Source: JBBQSF01 sp038214085 (GTDB lineage: Bacteria; Bacteroidota; Bacteroidia; Bacteroidales; CG2-30-32-10). From it: a stretch of DNA of 6,387 nt. Under the pieces are notes generated by a model that worked only from the letters and a program-made list of their open reading frames with translations, did no database searches and had not been told where the DNA came from. Positions within the stretch are counted from its first letter, which is position 1. Every line of letters starts with the position of its first letter. The stretch is from contig JBBQSF010000152.1 in the NCBI GenBank assembly GCA_038214085.1, positions 1 through 6,387 on the forward strand, written 5' to 3'. Positions 1-6,387 of the stretch are shown here, one piece after another. Both the position numbers and the translations under genes were made by a program.

Positions 1-302
1 TGCAAACCTTGAATAGGCATCCACTGTGATGCATCCCAATACCAGAACTCTGCCAAATCGGTATCGTAAACCAACAATCCTTTTTGAGCATTGCCTAAAG
101 GAGTTATTGATGTGCGCTGGGTTGTGGTTAAACGGGGAATAAGCACTCCCTTTGAATTTGAAGAAACATCAAGAATTGCTGAAGGATCAGCAGGTGTTCC
201 TGTTTCATTAATTGATACGTTTTGCGACTGGGAATTGGCATTAAAAAATGCTAAAATTCCAAAAGCAAATACCAAACTGATTTTTTTAACTAATTTGTGC
301 AT
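1..302 (-). CDS. Secreted fibre-like protein, N-terminal part (cut by left window edge)
   Basis: The reading frame opens with ATG at 302 and stays open for 100 codons to the window edge, so the C-terminal part is missing. Residues 1-25 form a signal peptide: a KLVKK n-region, a hydrophobic core ISLVFAFGILAFF, and a likely cut after NSQ (residues 23-25). The mature start contains the block SAILDVSSNSKGVLIPRLT (41-59), then KGLLVYDTD (74-82) and FWYWDASQW (86-94). This order (AILD, KG.L.PR.T, G.LVYDTD, FWYWD..QW) is recalled from the N-terminal region of many Bacteroidota surface proteins that resemble tail fibres and often end in a C-terminal chaperone or sorting domain. The end that would identify the subtype lies outside the window. 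It begins 19 bp after the stop of the T9SS cargo gene on the same strand and is probably its operon partner. No Shine-Dalgarno is visible; the leader is A/T-rich. Exact function is unknown. Confidence 0.85.
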   Translation of the reverse strand, partial: MHKLVKKISLVFAFGILAFFNANSQSQNVSINETGTPADPSAILDVSSNSKGVLIPRLTTTQRTSITPLGNAQKGLLVYDTDLAEFWYWDASQWMPIQGL

Positions 303-321
303 ATAAATTGTTTTTTCTAAA

Positions 322-1557
322 TTATTCGGGAATTACTAAAGTGATTATGCCTGTTACAGTTTTAAGATTTTTATCATAATCAGGGATACTGGCAATATAA
401 TAATAAGTTCCGGCAGACACCGGCTTTCCGTCAATTGTTCCATCCCAGCCGTTTTTCCCTTCGTAAAGAACTTCGCCCCATCGGTTGAGAATTTTAACAT
501 CATAATCCTTAAGAAAGACGTCATTTTTACCATCATTGTTAGGCGTAAACGCATTTGGAATATTAAGTTCGAATTCGCTTAAAGTCCAGTAGGGAAATAA
601 ATTTGCCCCACTTACCGCATTTATTGTAACCGTTTTATTTAAAAAATCGCAATTCCCTGACATCTTCATATCCAGCCATGTTCCATTGTCATCATTGTAT
701 CGTATGGCTTTCAGATTTGCCTGAATCATTTTGGGGTTATCATTTAAATCAACATCACTATCGGTGTACATAAATGCAATAGAAACATCGGGTTTCACTG
801 GGTATTCTGCATCTATTTTCCAGTAACGGTCAGCAATATTTTCTATTTTGAAGGTATCCATTGAAGAAATTCCATCGGGAAAAGGCTCATTATAAGTATT
901 GGCAGGATATGTAGCAAAAATTACCTTACCGCTGGAAGGGGCACTGGCAATTGTGAGCGATACATTAAGGTCGTTTGATGCATTTCCGCTACCAAAAGGT
1001 ACACTGAACGAACCAGAATTGGATTCGGTTCTCCATTCAATTTCGCCTAGTCCGTCAGCAGGAAATGATTCACTTTTAATAAATCCACTCATGTAATTTA
1101 TTGCACCTGTAGAACTATTATCAACAATTAATTTATTTTTATTCAGATCAAGACCACCATTTAAAGTAAGAATCCCCTTAATCATGCAATTGTCAACAGA
1201 TAATGTTTTTACGGAATTATTTATTCTCAGATTTTCGAAATTTATTGGAGAACTGCCTGCAACTTGCTGTAGATTTCCGTTTAAAATTGCAAAGCCATCA
1301 GGTACAGTTTCAATATTATTAAACACATTTCCAGAGGCATTATTGGTGAAATTTCCAGAAATCTGAATTGTTCCATCTAGTTCGATGGTTCCATCAACGC
1401 CAGAAACCTGATTGTTTGTGTAATCGCCTGCATTTACATACGCTCCCTGCCCAATATTTATCGCTATTCCGTTATTCACAAAACCACTTTGAGCAAATGT
1501 ATTGCAACTAAAAATCACTATTATTGAAGTGATCAAAAAATATTTCATTAATCTCAT
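322..1557 (-). CDS. Secreted repeat protein with T9SS type B C-terminal sorting domain
   Basis: 411 residues from ATG 1557. The frame extends upstream to an ATG at 1629, but that stretch contains the candidate -7 promoter element and lacks a normal signal peptide, so 1557 is preferred (1548 is the alternative). Residues 1-23 are a signal peptide ending FAQ. Residues 25-155 hold loosely repeated Asn/Gly-rich segments (GDYTNN, SGNFTNN, LNGNLQQ, LTLNGGLDL), suggesting a beta-solenoid or beta-sandwich surface region. Residues 180-330 look like a further beta-rich region including SGSFSVPFGSG and RYWKID. Residues 332-411 are a type B (gliding-motility/CHU_C-type) sorting domain: IPNAFTPNNDGKNDVF (333-348), ILNRWGEVLYEG (356-367), WDGT (371-374), AGTYYY (382-387) and a final GIITLVIPE. 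In this family the domain directs export through the type IX system and retention on or release from the cell surface. No enzymatic domain is recognised; adhesin or structural surface protein is an inference. Confidence 0.9.
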   Translation of the reverse strand: MRLMKYFLITSIIVIFSCNTFAQSGFVNNGIAINIGQGAYVNAGDYTNNQVSGVDGTIELDGTIQISGNFTNNASGNVFNNIETVPDGFAILNGNLQQVAGSSPINFENLRINNSVKTLSVDNCMIKGILTLNGGLDLNKNKLIVDNSSTGAINYMSGFIKSESFPADGLGEIEWRTESNSGSFSVPFGSGNASNDLNVSLTIASAPSSGKVIFATYPANTYNEPFPDGISSMDTFKIENIADRYWKIDAEYPVKPDVSIAFMYTDSDVDLNDNPKMIQANLKAIRYNDDNGTWLDMKMSGNCDFLNKTVTINAVSGANLFPYWTLSEFELNIPNAFTPNNDGKNDVFLKDYDVKILNRWGEVLYEGKNGWDGTIDGKPVSAGTYYYIASIPDYDKNLKTVTGIITLVIPE

Positions 1558-1592
1558 GGTACGGTTATTCAAAAATAATCGACGTAAAAGTA

Positions 1593-1600
1593 CAAATTTA
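1593..1600 (-). promoter_or_regulatory. Candidate Bacteroidota -7 promoter element for the T9SS cargo gene
   Basis: Read on the minus strand this is TAAATTTG, an exact match to the TAnnTTTG -7 consensus of Bacteroidota. Transcription would start near 1586, about 30 nt before ATG 1557, which supports that start. T-tracts with two TTTTTTG copies (1608-1621) lie just upstream, but no TTG occurs at the usual spacing of about 19 bp, so the -33 element is poor or absent. The match is short and could be chance in AT-rich DNA. Confidence 0.45.
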
Positions 1601-1694
1601 ATATAAACAAAAAACAAAAAAGCATACAATCTTATTTTTGTCTAATATTACTAATGTTTAGGCTTTCTTTTACATACCAAAAGGTGAAAATATT

Positions 1695-2267
1695 TCAATT
1701 TACTTCTTTAAGAACTATGGTCCAACCCAAGTTCATCTTAATAATTATAGGGTTAGCGGGGTTGTTCAATATCCAAATAATTTTCCCAGACTCAGTAACT
1801 GATTTTAAAGTTTCCAACGACTTTTGATGTCCGTTAATATTTACCAAAATATTTTCCTTTGCCACAAACAATAGTTTTTCTCTTCCTGTTCCGGCATCAA
1901 CAACAATTGAAGAACCTTTTTTTATGGCTTTAAAAACTTTTTTACTTACCCATATCGAAGTCTTATCTTCAAAGACAAGGTTTCCTCCTGAAAAATAATT
2001 GTAAAAACTTGTGGCTGTATCAAGAGCATTTTTTTTAATTAAGATGCTTCCGTCCATCACCATAGGCTCTGTCATTTTCCAATTAAAAGACACATCGGCA
2101 GCCAGAGTTAAACTATCTACAATAAAATCATATTCTATTGCATTGAACACTACATGATAGCTTAGACTGGATCCATTTTTCAGCCATTCAAATTCGTCAT
2201 TTTTCTGACCCTTACAAAAAATTCCCGAAACGGAAAAAAGCAATATTAATAACAATTTTGTTTTCAT
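1695..2267 (-). CDS. Small exported protein of unknown function
   Basis: 190 residues from ATG 2267 to TGA at 1695. Residues 1-21 are a signal peptide with core LLLILLFSVSGIF. Cys18 follows GIF, which is a poor lipobox, so cleavage after CKGQ by signal peptidase I is more likely than lipidation. The mature part is one compact mixed alpha/beta domain of about 165 residues. Notable segments are FNWKMTEP (61-68), GSILIKKNAL (73-82), IWVSKKVFKAIKKG (105-118) and, near the end, WILNNPANPIIIKMNLGWT (165-183). I do not recognise a named family. The WILNNPANPIIIKM end resembles a phrase seen in Bacteroidota exported proteins of unknown function, but this is recollection. The gene is divergent from the anchored protein on the plus strand and separated from the T9SS cargo gene by 137 bp, so it is probably a single-gene unit with its own promoter. 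Confidence 0.85.
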   Translation of the reverse strand: MKTKLLLILLFSVSGIFCKGQKNDEFEWLKNGSSLSYHVVFNAIEYDFIVDSLTLAADVSFNWKMTEPMVMDGSILIKKNALDTATSFYNYFSGGNLVFEDKTSIWVSKKVFKAIKKGSSIVVDAGTGREKLLFVAKENILVNINGHQKSLETLKSVTESGKIIWILNNPANPIIIKMNLGWTIVLKEVN

Positions 2268-2294
2268 GCTTATTCATTTAATATTTGTTAAGGT

Positions 2295-2302
2295 CAAAAA
2301 TA
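2295..2302 (-). promoter_or_regulatory. Candidate -7 promoter element for the small exported protein gene
   Basis: Read on the minus strand this is TATTTTTG, matching TAnnTTTG. Transcription would start near 2288, giving a leader of about 21 nt before ATG 2267. No TTG is found at the expected -33 spacing. The element lies in the 88-bp divergent region shared with the plus-strand gene at 2356, for which I found only one-mismatch candidates (TACTTTTA at 2323-2330 and TTTATTTG just before the start). Confidence 0.4.
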
Positions 2303-2355
2303 AGAAATATTCTTCTTTTTATTACTTTTACTCAAAATTTATTTGCGCATATTCA

Positions 2356-3510
2356 ATGAAAGCTAAACCAATCATTAATGTATTTGTATTTTTTCTGATC
2401 TTTTTACCATTTTTTTTATGGATAAGCTGGGTAATAAGCCCAAAAACACCATTGAAAATAATGATAGCCGACAAAACCATTGGAAACGATAATGCCATTG
2501 AACACAGATCTTTTTTCTGGATACTGACACATTATAAATTCGTAAAACCAAACAACACGCCATATTTGACTCATAAAGATTACTTCGGATATTTCCCAAA
2601 GGAGAAAAAGGGATTTCAAATTAACGATATGAAAAATTTCAATTCATCTCAAATTGACAGTCTTTCTACTTTTTACGATATGGCTTATTATACTGACACT
2701 TACGGGGTTTATAACAAGAAAGTAAACAGTGAAACTTCTGAGGATGGTAGCCTTGAAAAAAATTATGGCGGACTTAATCAAAATGATTTTTTGTTTCTAA
2801 AAAAAATGAAAGAAAAAAAGAAACTGATTATTGCCGAATTTAACTTGCTGGCTGCGCCAACTGAAAAATCCCTTCAACTCAAAACACAGAAAATGCTTGG
2901 AATAATATGGAGTGGTTGGACCTCAAGATTTTTCGAATCCCTTGATACCGTTAAAAATACAGAACTTCCAAAATGGGTTATACAACTTTATAAACAGCAA
3001 CACGAGAACAATTGGCCTTTTAAAAATTCCGGAATTGTATTTGTTAACGAAGACGAAACTATTGCCATTTTAGAAAACAAGACCAACCTTACGCATCCAG
3101 TCCCAATTATTTACACTTCCACTTACGGGCAGAAAAAATTTGATGTGCCATACAAAGTCAATTACCCTTACTGGACTGATATTACATATCCTACTAATTC
3201 CAGTCATAAAATTGTCTCCTATTATAAAATTGGCACGAATAAATCAGGCGATTCTATTTTGGCTCATCATGGGATTCCTCATGTTTTTCCAGCTGTTATT
3301 GAAAGTCAAGACTCAAGATTTTATTATTTCTGCGGCGATTTTGCCGACAATCCTGTAAACGACAGGTTTGCTAAATTCAATGGTATTGGATGTTTTGAGA
3401 TGTTCCTACTTAACGAATATGACATCAATAGCCGAATGCCTTTTTTCTGGCGGTTTTACGTACCTATGGTAAAAAATATCTTAAAAAATTATTCTTCCTC
3501 GCTTAAGTAA
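2356..3510 (+). CDS. Membrane-anchored protein of unknown function, conserved-looking Bacteroidota type
   Basis: 384 residues from ATG 2356. The frame is open back to an ATG at 2266, but that codon overlaps the start codon of the divergent gene and the extra 30 residues are basic and aromatic with no sign of being coding, so 2356 is chosen. Residues 6-28 are one strong hydrophobic segment followed by SPKTPLKIMIADKT. This suggests a signal anchor with the large C-terminal domain outside the cytoplasmic membrane. Blocks that look like family motifs are EHRSFFWIL (49-57), DYFGYFP (75-81), YTDTYGVY (112-119), KLIIAEFNLLAAPT (156-169), GWTSRFFESL (187-196), NTELPKWV (201-208), YPYWTDI (270-276), GIPHVFPAVI (306-315) and CGDFADN (326-332). 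I recall similar uncharacterised proteins in Bacteroidota and some Firmicutes but know no function. Alternating strands around IIAEFN could reflect an alpha/beta fold; that is speculative. It is convergent with the gene ending at 3523, 12 bp away. Confidence 0.87.
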   Translation: MKAKPIINVFVFFLIFLPFFLWISWVISPKTPLKIMIADKTIGNDNAIEHRSFFWILTHYKFVKPNNTPYLTHKDYFGYFPKEKKGFQINDMKNFNSSQIDSLSTFYDMAYYTDTYGVYNKKVNSETSEDGSLEKNYGGLNQNDFLFLKKMKEKKKLIIAEFNLLAAPTEKSLQLKTQKMLGIIWSGWTSRFFESLDTVKNTELPKWVIQLYKQQHENNWPFKNSGIVFVNEDETIAILENKTNLTHPVPIIYTSTYGQKKFDVPYKVNYPYWTDITYPTNSSHKIVSYYKIGTNKSGDSILAHHGIPHVFPAVIESQDSRFYYFCGDFADNPVNDRFAKFNGIGCFEMFLLNEYDINSRMPFFWRFYVPMVKNILKNYSSSLK

Positions 3511-3522
3511 CAAACATTGCAT

Positions 3523-4740
3523 TTATTCTGAAAAGCTTAACCCAATTGCGCCAATAAATGCCTTTTCAAGTTTTTCTCCCTGGAGATAACCTGGACCTTT
3601 ATATCCCAGTTTTATTAATACGTCAAACCGGTTTGGCACATTTATCATCCGAAACAACAGGGTTGTAGTCGCCGCTGCATTTATTCCGGCTTTTACAGTT
3701 TTAATAGCACCTCCCCCAACCTGAAATTCGGGTTGATCCCAAATATCAAAAGATGAGTTAACTGAAAACCATCGTGATTTGATGAGATTGTTTACTCTTA
3801 TTCCAAATCCTGAGGAATTATTAACCAATGGATCACCATAGCGAAAGTACACTTTCATGTATTTTTGCCCCGATTTTATATAATTGTCGAAATAATATTC
3901 CGAACCAAAAGGGCTGAGACCAAACCTGATTTGTGGTATATAAATTCCATTTTTTATCTTTATGCCTGGCAATCCCGTTGATTCCTGTCCTTTATAAAGA
4001 TACGTTCGCAAATAGGAATATGCAGCAAAATAATTGAATGGGTTGAGCAAGGTTAAAAAAGCCTGCTTATATAGATAATCAACATTATACTTTGCATTGG
4101 GAAAATACATTAAGTAGGATGCAATATCATTTGAAGATTTTATGTTTTTACTAAATTTGGTTTGAACAATATAATTGGTAAGATTATTAAACACCCCCAA
4201 ATATAAAACCGACTCGCGATAATTAATTGAACCCCTTGCCATCCAGCGAAAAACAATTTCTTCGGCCATAATATTTGAACTTTCACAACCTGAAATCACC
4301 TTTAACATTGATTCGTGCGTTGAAATTTTTCTTTTATTATCGCCACCTGAACTTGCCCAGCCCGAAGCATCACCATAAGGAGGAAACAAATTTAAATGAT
4401 AGGATGACTTTTTATAGCCCAATTCTCTGTAACGCGAACCATGTCCGAAAATTTCATGCTGCATAAGCCCAATCATATGATCGGTAACATTGTCGAAAAG
4501 AAAGGTTTTACCCAGACGGTAAGTAATTCCAAAAGCTTTACGTTTTAATCCGCTTTCATCAAACAACTGTGTTTTCAGGTATTGGTTCTCAAACGTATAA
4601 ATTCCTTTATGAAGTGTCAGCAAATTGTTTGCTCCGGAATATTCTGACAAATTAGAATCAAGAATCAATATCTGCTGAACCTGCGAAAAGGATTTAGCTG
4701 ATAAAATGACACATACAAAAAGCAGTAAAAATATACGCAT
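3523..4740 (-). CDS. Outer-membrane-like protein with HEXXGH metal-site motif, unknown function
   Basis: 405 residues from ATG 4740. Residues 1-20 are a signal peptide ending SFSQ. A segment at 77-110 carries MQHEIFGHGSRYRELGY (93-109), in which HEIFGH (95-100) fits HEXXGH, the zinc-binding pattern known from dipeptidyl peptidase III (M49, HELLGH). About 60 residues on, GCESSNIMAEE (151-161) offers Glu153, Glu160 and Glu161 as possible third ligands. Overall length and the rest of the sequence do not look like M49, so peptidase activity is only a hypothesis. From about residue 265 the protein shows alternating hydrophobic/polar aromatic-rich strands (IPQIRFGLSPF, KYMKVYFRYGD, GFGIRVNNLI, WFSVNSSFDIW, FDVLIKLGY) and ends in the strand AFIGAIGLSFSE, consistent with an outer-membrane barrel half. 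Its start lies 60 bp after the alpha-2-macroglobulin stop; a hairpin occupies the gap. No TAnnTTTG element lies immediately upstream, so it may depend on readthrough. Confidence 0.87.
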   Translation of the reverse strand: MRIFLLLFVCVILSAKSFSQVQQILILDSNLSEYSGANNLLTLHKGIYTFENQYLKTQLFDESGLKRKAFGITYRLGKTFLFDNVTDHMIGLMQHEIFGHGSRYRELGYKKSSYHLNLFPPYGDASGWASSGGDNKRKISTHESMLKVISGCESSNIMAEEIVFRWMARGSINYRESVLYLGVFNNLTNYIVQTKFSKNIKSSNDIASYLMYFPNAKYNVDYLYKQAFLTLLNPFNYFAAYSYLRTYLYKGQESTGLPGIKIKNGIYIPQIRFGLSPFGSEYYFDNYIKSGQKYMKVYFRYGDPLVNNSSGFGIRVNNLIKSRWFSVNSSFDIWDQPEFQVGGGAIKTVKAGINAAATTTLLFRMINVPNRFDVLIKLGYKGPGYLQGEKLEKAFIGAIGLSFSE

Positions 4741-4754
4741 ACCTATTTATAATA

Positions 4755-4791
4755 AAAGCGCTGCCAGATTTCAATTACCCGGCAGCGCTTT
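4755..4791 (-). terminator. Hairpin between alpha-2-macroglobulin gene and HEXXGH protein gene, terminator-like
   Basis: Arms 4755-4765 and 4781-4791 are perfect 11-bp inverted repeats (AAAGCGCTGCC / GGCAGCGCTTT) around a 15-nt loop. On the minus strand the second arm runs into TTTTATTATAAAT, a weak T-tract, as in a factor-independent terminator for the gene ending at 4801. The base of the stem is only 14 nt before the next start codon (4740), so it could also act as an attenuator or 5' leader structure for that gene. Confidence 0.7.
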
Positions 4792-4800
4792 GGTATTATT

Positions 4801-6387
4801 TTATTCCCCAACTTTCACCCGAATACCTTCGGAATGTGCTGCAAATTCAGGAGCATACATGCATTGAATTGTGGTAATTCCATTCGAAAAATCACCATTG
4901 TGTGTTACATATAAAGGATATTCAAAAACATACGTTCCTTTTGGCAAGAATGAGAAAAAGAAATTTGTGGATGCATCTCTTGTGCTCTCATAATAACCCA
5001 AACCATCTTGGTATTTGTATTTTGAAATAACATTCAAAGGTTCAAATCCGGAAGCGCGCATATCCTTCATGTGAACATATTCCATATCTCTGTCAACACT
5101 CAATTCAATTCTGACTTTGATTTTATCTCCAACAACCAATTTAGTGCTTGCTGTAATTGGATCAATCACTGGCCCGGTATCAGAAGCGCGCTGAACAAAA
5201 AGTTTTTTCTCAAGTTTAAGAGGAGTTTCGGCAGGAGTAATTTTGTCAAGTTGTTCAAAATATTGCCAATAAACAGCGCCCCACGAAATGCCTGTTTTGT
5301 CCTTGCGTTTCACTGTAACCTTGCCCATATCCGCTTTTATTTCGGCACCAGCCCAAGAAGTTTTAAAATAGCCGGTTCCAGCCTCTACTGAAACATCGTC
5401 CATTTTTGTGGGATCAATTTTCTGATCGCCCATGGTAATTTCAACCATTGACTCGTTGGCAAGCCAGTCGGTTCCGCGAAGCAGCATGGCATACGTTGCT
5501 TCTGCTGTTGCTTTAGTGGTTTCCCAATCGTTGGTTTGCTTGTTTTTAAGCAACCATATTTTCATATTTTCAACCGAAGCAGAATCTTTAGCCACTTCAT
5601 CAAATGCCTCAATCAACAAAGCTTGTGTTTCAATTGGAGCCTGATACCAGTAATATCCGCCTGTCATGTCTTTCCAGTACATTCCCATTTCATCATTTGT
5701 AATAGAATTTTCTTTCAATGATTTAATGATATCAAGAGCCACAGCTTTGTTTCCTGTACGTGAAAGTGCGAGCGAAATCATGCCTTGCATATACCTGTTG
5801 TAATCGAGCCAATAGGTTTTAATCTGACCAAGGTAATAATCATACGACTCTTTGTTTTTGCTTTCTATTACCAAGTCGTTGATAAAGTAAGAACGTGCAT
5901 ACAAATATTGAATTTGCAGATAACTGGTATGGTTTTTCTCCATTTCAGTTTTGGTATAATATTTTTTCAACCAGTCGTAATCTTCTTTAATGCGATCGTC
6001 GAGATAATAAACACCTTTTTTAACCATGCTCCAGCTTTTACTGTCATCCTTTACATCTTTAACTCCAAGATTGTCAAGATGTCCGAACCCGGTTACAATA
6101 TGCTGGGTAATATAACGGTCGTCTTCCATGCCACCAAACCATGGGAAGCCACCATTTGGCAATTGCATTTTTTTCAGTTTGGCTAATGCTTTGCTGAGTT
6201 CGTTGCTCATTTTATTCATTTCAAAAAGCAAGGAAATGCGCTGTTTGCGTTCAGTTTCATTTTGAGCTTGCAGAACCCATGGTGTTTCTTCCAGCATAAG
6301 CGATTTCAGTTCCTGATTTTTTTCAAGAGCGGAAAGCAATGTATTTGGTGTAAGCGTTTTCCATGCGTCAAAAACAGCTTTTATTTT
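4801..6387 (-). CDS. Alpha-2-macroglobulin family protein, C-terminal 528 residues (cut by right window edge)
   Basis: The frame is open from the right edge (first residues KIKAVFDAWKTLTP) to TAA at 4801; no internal start is needed, and the TTG at 6339 is simply an internal Leu. Window residues 1-305 are the alpha-helical thioester-domain part: LLLEETPWVLQ-like LMLEETPWVLQ (about 31-41), NGGFPWFGGM (78-87), DRYITQHIVTGFGHLD (90-105) and DWETTKATAEATYAMLL (287-303). Residues about 310-430 form beta-rich macroglobulin-type domains. The end is the receptor-binding-type domain: KDMRASGFEP (441-450), YYESTRDASTNFFFSFLPKG (465-484) and MYAPEFAAHSEGIRV (510-524). Family members trap or inhibit proteases in the periplasm or at the envelope; Bacteroidota members are usually far longer, so most of the protein lies outside. 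The CxEQ thioester, if present, would lie just upstream of the window, and no thioester Cys is visible here. The gene is followed by a hairpin and then the HEXXGH protein gene. Confidence 0.93.
   Translation of the reverse strand, partial: KIKAVFDAWKTLTPNTLLSALEKNQELKSLMLEETPWVLQAQNETERKQRISLLFEMNKMSNELSKALAKLKKMQLPNGGFPWFGGMEDDRYITQHIVTGFGHLDNLGVKDVKDDSKSWSMVKKGVYYLDDRIKEDYDWLKKYYTKTEMEKNHTSYLQIQYLYARSYFINDLVIESKNKESYDYYLGQIKTYWLDYNRYMQGMISLALSRTGNKAVALDIIKSLKENSITNDEMGMYWKDMTGGYYWYQAPIETQALLIEAFDEVAKDSASVENMKIWLLKNKQTNDWETTKATAEATYAMLLRGTDWLANESMVEITMGDQKIDPTKMDDVSVEAGTGYFKTSWAGAEIKADMGKVTVKRKDKTGISWGAVYWQYFEQLDKITPAETPLKLEKKLFVQRASDTGPVIDPITASTKLVVGDKIKVRIELSVDRDMEYVHMKDMRASGFEPLNVISKYKYQDGLGYYESTRDASTNFFFSFLPKGTYVFEYPLYVTHNGDFSNGITTIQCMYAPEFAAHSEGIRVKVGE

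Noticed and set aside
91..306. Open frame of 71 codons on the plus strand
   Set aside because: It is antisense to the signal peptide and motif-bearing N-terminus of the fibre-like protein; a shadow frame.
1558..1629. Upstream extension of the T9SS cargo protein to ATG 1629
   Set aside because: It would put 24 residues before a complete signal peptide and would include the candidate -7 promoter element; treated as noncoding.
1633..1640. Plus-strand TATTTTTG resembling a -7 promoter element
   Set aside because: It would drive transcription antisense to the 1695-2267 gene with no plus-strand gene nearby; such 8-mers are expected by chance in AT-rich DNA.
1676..1686. Possible small hairpin after the 1695-2267 gene (ACC-AAAA-GGT)
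   Set aside because: The stem is only 3-4 bp and has no T-tract, too weak to call a terminator.
2266..2355. Upstream extension of the plus-strand anchored protein to ATG 2266
   Set aside because: That codon overlaps the divergent gene's start codon, and the added 30 residues precede the natural membrane anchor; the stretch is better read as a promoter region.
3511..3522. Possible bidirectional terminator between the convergent genes
   Set aside because: The gap is only 12 bp and no inverted repeat with a T-tract was found in or next to it.
5785..6186. Open frame of 133 codons on the plus strand
   Set aside because: It lies wholly inside and antisense to the alpha-2-macroglobulin coding region, which has clear family motifs; a shadow frame.

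Overview
The window looks like chromosomal DNA of a Bacteroidota bacterium, probably an environmental Bacteroidales/Marinilabiliales-type organism or a relative. The evidence is AT-rich DNA, a complete type B (CHU_C/gliding-motility-type) sorting domain of the type IX secretion system (T9SS), signal peptides ending in Ala/Ser/Gly-Gln, TAnnTTTG-type -7 promoter elements, the absence of clear Shine-Dalgarno sequences, and a Bacteroidota-type alpha-2-macroglobulin. There are no RNA genes, insertion sequences, phage genes or CRISPR arrays.

Layout from left to right: (1) 1-302, minus strand, is the start of a secreted fibre-like protein cut by the left edge. (2) 322-1557, minus, is a secreted repeat protein with a T9SS type B C-terminal domain; it lies 19 bp upstream of gene 1, so the two look like one transcription unit. 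(3) 1695-2267, minus, is a small exported protein of unknown function. (4) 2356-3510, plus, is a membrane-anchored protein of unknown function with many motif-like blocks, divergent from gene 3 across 88 bp. (5) 3523-4740, minus, is an outer-membrane-like protein with an HEIFGH (HEXXGH) motif, convergent with gene 4 across 12 bp. (6) 4801-6387, minus, is the C-terminal 528 residues of an alpha-2-macroglobulin-like protein that runs off the right edge. An 11-bp GC-rich hairpin sits between genes 6 and 5.

Every gene product is predicted to be exported or anchored in the envelope, so the region is a cell-surface gene neighbourhood. Only genes 1-2 (short gap) and perhaps 5-6 (60-bp gap containing a hairpin) could be co-transcribed. 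Nothing in the sequence shows that all six work together. The parts with most room for new biology are the HEXXGH outer-membrane-like protein and the anchored protein of unknown function at 2356-3510. I do not see a clear, complete, undescribed multi-gene system.
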